Assembly (NCBI GenBank): GCA_025504975.1
Contig: JANUWI010000001.1
Coordinates: 1,302,001-1,366,000, forward strand
Length of the DNA: 64,000 nt
From: Plenodomus lindquistii
Taxonomy: Eukaryota; Ascomycota; Dothideomycetes; Pleosporales; Leptosphaeriaceae
Direction of reading: 5' to 3'
Shown here: positions 55,315 through 64,000 of the stretch, in pieces
How the letters are laid out: every line of letters starts with the position of its first letter
How positions within the stretch are numbered: position 1 is the first letter of the stretch
Position numbers and translations under genes: made by a program
The notes under the pieces: generated by a model
Database searches by the model: none
The model's input: only the letters and a program-made list of their open reading frames with translations
Told to the model about the DNA's origin: nothing

Positions 55315-58236
55315 GGTTGTGGTTGGGTTGCGCAATGCAGAGGACAGGCCGCCCAGCGATAGACGAGCAGCGCAGCCAGGGATATACAGGAGGACGGGCG
55401 GGGGGGCAGGAATGCAGCTATGTTAGTACTCGTAAAACAATCAGCAGTAGACACGGGCGGCAAGCGAATGTAGGGTGGACAGGGCCAGCGGGCGCAAATG
55501 GGTTAAGAAGAAAAAGGAGCAGGCTGGCACGGGCGGCGGCAGTCGCTGTCGATGATGAAAGACACGGCTGGGCAGGGTACGACGGCCTGTCAACACTTTG
55601 GCGGCTGCGTCACTTCTGGGGCGGCGCCACGCCGGACTGCTGAGGGAGCGCGAAAAAAGTGGAAGCAGACGGCCGCACTGATGAAGCGCAGCGGAGCCCT
55701 CGCACGGCTGGCTGTTACGGGCAGCGTGGCATGACGGCCACTCTGGCACACTGCGACCGCGTCCGAAACATGCCCCCCAGCGCAGATCTGCTTGGAGCCT
55801 TCTGAGCCTCTGCAACGCGTCAGCTGTACATGGCCATTCATCTCGATTCTCCCTTCTTGGTAGCAACTCTCTACCATAGTACAGACTACCACGTGCATGT
55901 CTACAAGTAGTACACAGTAAAGCTCTGCTCGTGGCGCTTCGCCGCGCTATTGGGCCTGTCGATCGCAGGAGCAGCAATCAAAGCTTGTTTGCAATTCCCA
56001 TCTGCGTCGCACTCGCATCATCATGGAATTTCATTGTACTCTACACACGTACATGACCGCCTGCACCGCCCTGCCACCGGATCTCTCGGCCTGGTAGCCC
56101 CTCCCAAAATGTCTCTTTACGCACCCGCATCAACATCGACGAGCACATGGTCATTTGCAGACTACTGCACAAAAACGCCGTCGCTATTCTCAGCGCGCTG
56201 CCGCCGCGTACCGGTAGATATTCGTTCGCGCGCCCATATTGGCCCGTCGCGAACCAGATCTGAAGCTTGTTTTATTGCCCAGAGCCTAGCCGGCACCCCA
56301 CCGTCCACGGCTTCAGCCTCTTCGTCACAGCCACTGCGTATTTCATCTCCATAGTCCACTCACCATGTCTTTAAACTTCGACGCCAGGCCAGCCCCTTGT
56401 TCGACCTCTTCCAGCTCCCCTGCCTCCCTTGTGCTGGTAGTTGGTCAAGCTCGCAGTCGACTCTGCAGTAGCCTATAGGCAACATGCAGCACACTAGGTC
56501 GTCTGAGGGAAGAGATACAGATAACTTGATCTGCACCGCTTAGGCAAGACAGATCTGGCTTCTGCTTCAGTGTCTCCAAGCTCATGCCCTAGTCGAAATC
56601 GCGATGAGATGGGATGGTTCAGGCCGTTGTGACCAGCCACACCAGCATCTGAGACCACCAATGGCAGCAGCCTCCCCCCTGGGCTTAAATGACTGTATAT
56701 GCTTAATGTCCACCTTTAAACAAGCCATGCAGCCACCGGAACGAGCTCCGAGATTCAAATGTACAGTAACACTCAAGTCTGGGGAACACCAATAGTACGC
56801 AGTAAGACCATTTCAAGCTGACGCATCCACATACAACCACCAAAATATCATCTCTCGTCATACGAGGTGCAGGATCTGACAGGACTACGCTACTGTACAT
56901 ATCAACCGGTAAGCGGCGTTGACACCTGTCAACACCGACATGCGCACATGTATAGAGAGACTAGTCCGAGGAAGCGATCCCATGACCACCTTGGGGTAGA
57001 CTGCACGCCTAAAGTGGGGGTTGACTGATAGGCCCGCAGCGTCTTGTAGGAATACGGACGTTTCACCAAGTATTATACTGAGGTCTTGCTGTGTGCCAGG
57101 CCACGCGCCCAGCTTACTGCCAGTCCATTGACGAGCTACCATTGGTCACGTAGTCTACAGTCAACGGCATAAGAGGTGGCTCCCCGCTGTGAAGACGCTC
57201 ACAATCATCCAGCAACAACAGCAGTATCAGTTCTGCCAACTGTCATCTAGGCCGCAAGCTACAATGTCCGTGGTTTGACAGCATGACACTAACAGTACTC
57301 GCTCACAAGCACGATCGGTAGACTGACGATGGGAGTCCCGTCGCTCTGGTCCATGGAGAGCAATCAATCGCACGATCGTCGACACCTGTCATCTACTCAT
57401 ACCCGAGTAGAACCGCTTGCTCTGTCCCACTGAGCAAAGTCATGTTGCCATGTTGCAGAACGAAGACGTGTCCACATTGCTCACGAAAAAGTAATACACA
57501 AAATCCACTCCTCTCCACTTCAAAGCCCATGACACAAATTCAGGAAAATCATTGCACCCCTTCTCACAGATTAGGTATCATAGGAGTACGTAGGCAGTGG
57601 ATAGAGTATGTGCACTTTGAGTAGTACGATAACATTATGACGTGATGATAATCATACAAGCAAGTATTATTAGAAAAAGGGGACAATCTATCAAAAGACG
57701 ATCATCAAGATAAAAGAATTAAACCCCCGTCAACCCCACACCCGCCAAGCCCGAAAGAAAGAGAATGTTCCTCGAAAACGCTCTCTCCCATTCCCGTTCC
57801 CCACGGAGGATTGCGTGATGCCATATCCAATTTTTTTCGCATGAAAATCCTCCCAAGCTTCCTTCCGAAGCTAGCGATCCCTCCCTCTTCTCGCTTTTGG
57901 AAAATGAAATTCCCCTTTTTGTTTGCAAAACTTCGCTGATCATCTTTATCGCGGTCTGTGCAAAGCGTTGTCATGTGTTATGAAACCGGTGGGTGGGTTT
58001 GTCTCGCGGTCGTATGATGTCAAAGGGTGGAACAAAAGGAATTATTCGGCCCGGCTCTGTCTACTTGCGCTTGGCGGTAGGGTTCTATTGTTGGGACCCT
58101 TTCTCAACAGACGAGTGTTGTGATGATACTGATGATGTTGATGGATGGCTGGTGATGATGGGAGAAGATTGCGTTGTCTTTCTCTCCACTGCACTCTCGC
58201 TCTGGATTGCGTGGCCAATGCGAAGATTTGAGATCA
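55315..58236. other. Long gene-free stretch
   Basis: 2.9 kb with several frames of 60-178 codons on both strands, none with convincing composition, splice structure or family resemblance. The left end holds the promoter of the GH79 gene. Confidence 0.45.
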
Positions 58237-58449
58237 TCACTCGTCAGACGAGACGCTCTCGACGCTCTTGATGCTTGGTGATGGTGATGACCCGCGAGAG
58301 TATGATGAAGATGTTGTGCTGTTGTCGGTGGATCGGTCAGAGGAGAGTGTGATTTGACCCTCTGCCTCGACCTCGTCAAGAGGGATGCGGAGCATTTGCC
58401 TTCCGACGAGGTTGGGGATGTAGACGTATTGAGTTGTTGGTGAAGACAT
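58237..58449 (-). CDS. Tentative 70-aa Ser-rich acidic small protein
   Basis: A short frame starting MSSPTTQYVYIPNLVGRQMLRIPLDEVEAEGQITLSSD and ending in a Ser-rich tail (YSRGSSPSPSIKSVESVSSDE). The first 35 residues look like a small folded or binding motif, the rest disordered and phosphorylatable. A good TATA box (TATATA, 58606-58611) lies 157 bp upstream on the same strand, with a (CTA/CCA)n leader between. This promoter-like layout is the main support. I do not recognise the protein. Confidence 0.4.
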   Translation of the reverse strand: MSSPTTQYVYIPNLVGRQMLRIPLDEVEAEGQITLSSDRSTDNSTTSSSYSRGSSPSPSIKSVESVSSDE

Positions 58450-60318
58450 GATGTTGATGGTGTGGATGTAGTAGTGGTGGTAGTAGTAGTAGCAGTAGTA
58501 GTAGAAGTGTGTTGATGTTTGAGTCTAGACGAGTTGTGATGATTTCGTCTCAATGGGGGATACTGTGGTTTCTGCCTCTTCCCTTGATGTGGGGAACGCC
58601 ATACCTATATACTGCCCTCCAGACGATATCATATCCCCAAGCTTTGGGATTCCCACTACACATCATCCATCATGCGAGAGCGAAATCCCCATTCTCCACC
58701 CCTAAAGCCACCCAAGCGCCGCGCCGAAACCCTATCCCCGACAACACAAGCGACCCAACACGCCCGCGATCGAACCGGCAGCGAATCACAACGCGCCAAC
58801 AGCCCAGTCAGCCAGCAAGGGAGTGTCAACGCTCTCGTTTGCCTTGTCAGCGCCATGCCCAATAGGCCCACCAGGTGCATTACGCGTGGCAAGTTGACCC
58901 GGTTGTGCCGCTTTTTCCGTCCCCGGACACGGCGATAAGTGCTCTGATGCGTCCGATGTGACGAATAGCCCCGCACCTGTTCCCTCTCCGCCAGCGGCCA
59001 AGGCAACCCAGAGACCAACGGATGCGCGAGACTGATATCCCAAGCCTGTGCTATTGGGCCGCGGGCGGGGTCTAGACCTCGTTCTACTAAAGTCTGGCGC
59101 CAGGGTTTGCTGGGATGTCCGCCGTGGGTGGGCGGGCAACGCAAACGATTTTACAGACGGCCATTGTGTTTGGGATTCGCCGCGAACAGGCAGCGTTTAC
59201 AGATACGGCCAACTGAGTTTGTGGTCGGTGCTTACGCCCCAGGTTCGCACTGGTTTACTAAACGCATCGACCGATGGTTGTCAGCAGGAACCGTACGAGT
59301 GCGAAGCAGAGTTCGTGAGAAAAAAAGTTTGGTGGTGAGGGGTGATTGCAGGCTCGGATGACGACAGTGGGGCTCCATGCAACTGCAACTGCGTGCAGCT
59401 GGGCAATGCTAGGCGCCGACCTCGATGCGTTTTTCATAAGACTGACTGAAAACTTTGTCTGGTCAGCTCGATGAGGATTACAAAGTAGTCGAAGACTAAA
59501 GTTCCACAGACAGCAAGCACGAGAACAGGTTACAATCTCACGATAATCCAGTCAGCATGCATCGTATCACCCTACGATCGCAAGACCCCATCTCCACCGT
59601 CCCGTCGTACTGTCACGCGTAGACTAAAAAAACGTCGTCACGTTGGCATTTCCCATTCTTCCCAAAATGGCTGCGACTCGGAATGGAGACATCAGGAGGC
59701 CCCATCGAGCTCCATCGCCATGGCGTGAGCAAATCCTGAGCAAGCGGGAACTCTTGGATCCAAGCATTCCGCCAGATGCCACGCGAGGTCATGTGGCATT
59801 ACCAAGACCGATGATTAAACGACCAAAGCACTGCCAATGTTCTCCACAGTCTAAATGGGGGCCGCCGAGCACATGGCTTATTTCGGTATCCGCGCTAGTT
59901 GTTTCGCTATGACAGCACCTTTTTTTTAACGATCGTGTGCTTCCTCGGCTGAGGAATTTCTTCACATCCGAGAGTCTTATATTCTACGCACGAAGTGTGG
60001 GCTAGGTAAAGGCTGGTGGCACGTGATTATTGATATGACGTGTTCTGCTGCTAGAAGTGGTACATCGAGAAGAAATTACAAAGCGGAAGTGCGATACTCG
60101 AACACGTTGGCATGCACAGATCAAAGTGGCTGATCATAATGGAGAATCGACCAAGAGTCCGGGTACATCGGTCGAGGCATGTTCTCTGGAATGAAACATG
60201 TCAAGTTGCTAAATTGATGGTCCTGACTCATGGCCATAGGAAGCACTCGAGTATATGGTAAGCTCGGTATTTGAAACAAATCGTATGCTCAGTGACGTAT
60301 CTCAAAGTATACACGGTA
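58450..60318. other. Gene-free flank left of the transposon
   Basis: Apart from the TATA candidate, no gene or element is supported. Base composition is normal, without the RIP-like AT bias seen to the right. Confidence 0.5.
58606..58611 (-). promoter_or_regulatory. TATA box candidate for the 70-aa gene
   Basis: TATATA in a GC-richer surrounding, correctly placed for a transcript through 58449-58237. Confidence 0.35.
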
Positions 60319-60387
60319 ACGTACCTCACGGACGAGCGGTCCACACGGACGAGCGGTCCACCTCTGCCAAGACCCCACCAAAACTAC
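60319..60387 (+). repeat. Left 69-bp terminal inverted repeat
   Basis: Exact reverse complement of 63917-63985. It begins ACGTACCTCACGG and contains two tandem copies of the 17-mer CACGGACGAGCGGTCCA, possibly the transposase binding site. Confidence 0.95.
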
Positions 60388-60496
60388 TCATGTGCCCGGG
60401 TAGTGAGTGGGTCACGTTTTTTCCCTTGGCGTGGCGAATCGTAGCATCCTCAACCACACTCCATAGCCATAGTATAGCGATTTTGCAGCGCTTTTA

Positions 60497-62190
60497 ACGT
60501 ACTTTGGCAGCCTAAAATGCCACCTCGTGCTCAATATTCTATTAAGACTTGCTTGGCAATCCTCACGCTGCGTTGTCAAGGCCTTAGATAGGTCGCGATC
60601 TTGAAGGCAGTCACCAACTGTACGCTAAATGGAGCCCAAAAGTTCATGCAACGCGTCCTCCGCCATGCCGGTATTCCCATCGCGACGCCTCCAGCCCGCT
60701 TATCGCTACCCAAATTGCTTGAGCACTTAGAAGATCCCAACAATCGTGGACGTTGTAAGCAATTTCTAGATAGATCTAAGGTAGCAAACTGGTTAGCAGA
60801 GGTCACTACTATAGATAAGGCTCACTAGGACTTGCCTTGCAGTACTATAATAAGGATTGTAGAGCAAGAAACTAGGGTAAAGATCCCACCCACAACGGGC
60901 TACAAAGTACTGCGCGATAAAGAAGTTGTACGTACTATACTACCTCGCAAACCTAAGCTTAACAGCCGCTACCGCCGCAATTAATTAATCTTCGCAGAAT
61001 GGGCATTAGGAGAGTCTCTAATAGGTGCGATATTTGTATTTACTAATAAAACTATTATAGATTACTATTACCACTAGTAGCAGCTAAAAATTAATAAGTT
61101 TAAAGGTAATAACCTATTTAACACAGCCTGCCTACCGCTAGATAACTTCTCTAGCGTTATATTCTAGAGAGCTATTTATAAAGAATTTCCGCCTAGGCTA
61201 TTCTACATATAGAAGAAAAAAATAAGAGTAGAGGCAGCAGTAAATAATATAAATATAAAGCGTAATAATAAAGTGCGTAAAGGTAAAGTTAGTATTAAAA
61301 TAATAAATTTTTAGTAGGTAGTAATTATTACTACCTACCTATATTACCTATAATAGAGCTTCTAGCAGCTTCTACAGCCTTTATTAATAGAGATATTATA
61401 CTTATAGTAAATATAGAATATACAGTAGCGTATAGATTATAACTACGTAGCTGTTTAAGTACTAGGTACTTAACAACACTACGTTCTATAGAAGCTTAAC
61501 GCTAATTTTATCTATTTTAATTAGATAAACCTTTTGCCTAGTAGATAACGCAGGCTACGCTAGCAGCTAGAATAGAAGTTTTAGTAAAAGCTAAAGACTT
61601 ATAGTAATAGAGTTAGCGGCATTAATTAGTACAGGTATTATAAGTTAATTCTAAAGCTAAAGCTATACCTATACGCGTATTAACTTAGCTTATAAATAGG
61701 CAGGATTATCTATATTATAGAGAATAACACGTTACTTTATACTAAAGCAAAGCAGCTATTAATAGCTAAGCTTGCGTAGTATAGTATATAGATTAGAACT
61801 CTAGTATAGCTAGCTATATTACCTAACTTTAACTATATTAAGCAGATATAGAATTATCTAAAAAATCTATTTAAAACGCTTGCGGCTTAATACTATAGAC
61901 AGCTATTCTAATAGTTTATAAAAGATTAAATTGTAGCAGCGTAGTAGCAGCTACTATAGTAGATAATTAATTATAAAACACATAGATTTTGCGTAAAACT
62001 TTATAAAGTAATTAAAAACTGCAGTAATAATAACTTCTATATATAGTAGCTTATAATACATTAATTTTATATTTAAATAAGCTTTATTATAAGCTTTATT
62101 ATATAGTGTTAGTTATTTGCTACTACTTAGCTTACTTAGCTAAAGTAGTAAAAAAACGTAATCTATTTACTATTTAGGCGCTTAAGTACA
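60497..62190 (+). mobile_element. Inferred nested Tc1/mariner-like element (ends approximate)
   Basis: Surrounds the Tc1-type transposase remnant. The left end is placed at a TA followed by ACGTACTTTGGCAGCCTAAAAT (60497-60518). The right end is placed near 62190 because the sequence at 62171-62189 (TTTAGGC...AAGTAC) resembles the reverse complement of the left end after mutation. The match is imperfect and no clean TA duplication is visible on the right, so the boundaries may be off by tens of bases. Confidence 0.5.
60517..61990 (+). pseudogene. Degraded Tc1/mariner-type DDE transposase
   Basis: The frame from ATG 60517 encodes MPPRAQYSIKTCLAILTLRCQ, an internal TAG (codon 25, explainable as CAG to TAG), then a helix-turn-helix region to 60828. 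Beyond that it is recognisable only in pieces: a LIFAEWALGE...FVFTNKTII strand at about 60985-61055 and a PNFNYIKQIWNYLKN block at about 61822-61866. The latter corresponds to the family's PDLNPIEQ-type motif with the catalytic Glu codon changed to AAG (Lys, 61840-61842). Many stops are TAA/TAG replacing Gln or Trp codons. Confidence 0.75.
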
Positions 62191-63470
62191 CACACCTACG
62201 TAATATTCTACTAATAATACTAGATAGAACTCTCTAATAAAGTTTAAATACAGCTTACGCTATAGGCTTTAAAATAAAATGTAAATCTTTTTTTATAACG
62301 CGCTATAGCTATTTATAACGTTTTCTATACTACTTTATATTAAAAACACGCTAGTTAACCTCTACGTAGAGATTATACGCCTAATCTAAAAAAACTAAAT
62401 AAAAATAAAAAGAAAGTAATTATTTAGTATATACTTAAACTATATACGTAAGGATTTTTTTTAAAGCTTATAGCTATAGTAGATATAGCTAATTTATTAC
62501 GTAATAAGCGTAATCTAGACTATATTAGTGTAAACTAGCCTAGTACGTTTGTTAAGCGCTGCTCTAAGCTTAAAGTAAAGTTTAATTATAAGTATAACTA
62601 TAAAAGAGCCCTATATAAAAACTTAAAAGTTATTAAAGCTTAGTTTAAACTAGTAGCTAATATAAAAAAGAAGTATAGTATCTAGAATAAAAATATATAT
62701 AACTTTAATAAAATAGGCTTTATAATAGGCTAGATATTAATAGAAGTAGTTATTACAGCTTTAGAGTATTAAAAATAACTAAAAGTAGTCTAGTAGGGTA
62801 ACTAGAAGTAGATAATAGTTATCTAGAAAATTAACGCGATAGAATAGGCTATTTTACTCTTTATTATTTTTAAAGGCTACTACTATCTTTTAGCCTAGTA
62901 TAAAGAGAATAGCCTACCTAGAGATTAGATTATTATAGTCTCTAAAAATAGCTAGATAACTAATAAGCTTAGATATTAGTAGCTAGAGTACTTTAATACC
63001 TATACTAAAACGCGTACTATTAGAGGGTACTAGCTATTTATTATTAACGGCTATAAAAGCTATAACTTGCTTAAATTCTAGCAATACTATAAAAAGAAGA
63101 AAATTATTACTATATATATACCTCTTTACTTATTGCACCTCCTCTAGCTACTTAATATAGGTTATTTTACTTTTTTAAAGCAGGCGTATAGCTGCTAAGC
63201 TAAAGAGCTTATATATAACTGTATTATATATATTATAAAGCTTAAATTCCTGCCTTGCTTTATACGCGCTTATAAGGCTGTAATAACTTCTAGTAATATC
63301 TAAAAAGGGTTTTAAAGCGCTAGACTAGTCCTATATAAGCTAGAGTTAGTTATATCGCGCTTTAAAGTCTAGTTGCGTACTCTATTACTACTCTCTGTTA
63401 ATAATAAGCCCTAGTAGTTGCAAACTCTAAGCAATACCTTTAAACTAGGGTCACAATTAACGCTTGTAAA
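60830..63470. other. RIP-like AT-rich tract
   Basis: An abrupt change to TpA-rich, CpA/TpG-poor sequence with residual CpG, as expected from C-to-T mutation at CpA on both strands. It covers the core of both transposase genes and stops short of each terminal repeat. Confidence 0.85.
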
Positions 63471-63855
63471 GGTAAGGATTTAAAGGCATGTAGATAGCTT
63501 ACTAACTTCTATAGTTAAGGCCTTTAAAAAGGTGTTAAAAGGGGCTGCAATTATCGCGTATAAGCTGGTGTTAGCGCAGAAGGAGATCGCTAAGCTTTAG
63601 GCTGCTAATGAGGCTGCTACGCGTTATAAATTACATAAAAAGAAGCAGGTTTAGTATAAAGGTAACTTTACAGCTAAAGAGGGCCTACGCTTAACTACTC
63701 TAAAGGAGTTTAGGGCGCGTGGTGATAGGAAGAAGGCAAAGAAGGGAGGGCGGGCTAGTGAGAGCCATGAGCAGGTACGACGCTGCACACAGTGCCATGA
63801 GACAGGGCACAACTCACGAACGTGTAAGAGTAAGGCAGAAGTAGTTATAGAATAG
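62213..63855 (+). pseudogene. Degraded Fot1/pogo-type transposase with zinc knuckle
   Basis: About 550 codons. In order: a helix-turn-helix Psq-like start (around 62235-62370, LTL-ALK pattern then RRDYTPNLKKL), a CENP-B-like segment, the catalytic core and a C-terminal zinc knuckle C-x2-C-x4-H-x4-C (CTQCHETGHNSRTC, 63784-63825), with stop at 63853-63855. Core motifs are readable though mutated: NFNKIGF near 62701 (family FDE-type, Asp now Asn), IINGYKSYN near 63040 (family IDGH-type, Asp now Asn) and a proline-rich PLYLLHLL block near 63121. Many in-frame TAA/TAG codons make it inactive. The start is approximate because its ATG has been lost or lies at the nested insertion edge. Confidence 0.85.
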
Positions 63856-63916
63856 TATTTAGGCCAGTTTTACGCCGTGCAGCGCCATATTGTGCCACTT
63901 TGGACCAGAATGGGGT

Positions 63917-63985
63917 GTAGTTTTGGTGGGGTCTTGGCAGAGGTGGACCGCTCGTCCGTGTGGACCGCTCGTCCGTGAGGTACGT
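63917..63985 (-). repeat. Right 69-bp terminal inverted repeat
   Basis: Perfect 69/69 inverted copy of 60319-60387, immediately followed by TA. Confidence 0.95.
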
Positions 63986-64000
63986 TATAAGGCAAAAAGT

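Larger units (their letters stand above)
60319..63985 (+). mobile_element. Fot1/pogo-type DNA transposon with nested Tc1-like insertion
   Basis: A 3667-bp element bounded by perfect 69-bp terminal inverted repeats and a TA on both sides (60317-60318 and 63986-63987), the target duplication of the Tc1/mariner/pogo superfamily. The 3' half encodes a degraded Fot1/pogo transposase. Between the left repeat and this gene lies a second transposase of Tc1/mariner DDE type on the same strand. Removing the inferred insert (about 1.7 kb) leaves about 2.0 kb, the normal size of a Fot1 element, so nesting is the simplest reading. The interior is heavily AT-biased by C-to-T and G-to-A changes; the outer few hundred bases are not. 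Confidence 0.88.

Noticed and set aside
55441..55977. 178-codon minus-strand frame upstream of the GH79 gene
   Set aside because: Arg/Ser/Cys-rich with no family resemblance; likely promoter sequence.
58104..58553. 149-codon minus-strand frame
   Set aside because: Its Thr and His runs come from the triplet-repeat leader; the alternative frame 58237-58449 is more protein-like.
58656..59144. 162-codon minus-strand frame
   Set aside because: No conserved features; the opposite strand is equally open, suggesting compositional chance.
60300..64000. Interpretation of the AT-rich tract as a centromere-like or CRISPR-like region
   Set aside because: The perfect terminal repeats, TA duplication and readable transposase motifs show it is a mutated DNA transposon.

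Overview
The window is nuclear DNA of a filamentous ascomycete. Genes are interrupted by short GT-AG introns (mostly 46-75 nt) with CTAAC-like branch points, intergenic stretches are long, and the proteins are recognisably fungal (quinate-utilisation regulators, a two-finger siderophore GATA repressor, a Tao3/Mor2-type morphogenesis scaffold). The dead transposon at the right end has a repeat-induced point mutation (RIP) footprint. Gene structures and RIP style suggest a Dothideomycete, probably Pleosporales; this is an inference, since no marker gene is present.

Region 1 (1-12801) is a quinate/shikimate catabolic cluster: QutG/qa-x (inositol-monophosphatase-like, cut by the left edge), QutB/qa-3 (quinate dehydrogenase), QutD/qa-y (permease), QutC/qa-4 (3-dehydroshikimate dehydratase), QutR/qa-1S (repressor) and QutA/qa-1F (Zn2Cys6 activator). 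QutD imports quinate, QutB oxidises it to 3-dehydroquinate, and QutC turns 3-dehydroshikimate into protocatechuate. The intermediate enzyme, catabolic 3-dehydroquinase (qa-2/qutE), is not in the window.

Region 2 (12802-20410) is gene-poor: a GPI-anchored GH17 beta-1,3-glucanase, a small single-pass membrane protein and a two-exon gene of unknown function.

Region 3 (20411-51188) is mainly conserved core genes: Tao3/Mor2/Furry scaffold (about 2606 aa), NADPH-cytochrome P450 reductase divergent from it, a two-RRM protein of MSSP/RBMS type, RIO2 kinase divergent from the proteasome subunit RPN1, Golgi protein TVP15, the iron-regulatory GATA factor SreA, a poly-Glu hypothetical protein and eIF2B-alpha (GCN3).

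Region 4 (51189-60318) holds a 130-aa hypothetical protein, a probably GPI-anchored GH79 glycosidase, a tentative 70-aa small protein and long stretches with no gene I can support.

Region 5 (60319-63985) is a DNA transposon with perfect 69-bp terminal inverted repeats and a TA target duplication. Its 3' half is a Fot1/pogo transposase with a C-terminal zinc knuckle. Its 5' half holds a second, unrelated Tc1/mariner-type transposase, best explained as a nested insertion. Both are destroyed by C-to-T/G-to-A changes, while the ends are not visibly mutated.

No rRNA, tRNA, CRISPR array or bacterial-style operon was recognised. Splice sites were placed by eye and checked by reading-frame arithmetic and family alignment from memory; no transcript data or database search was available.
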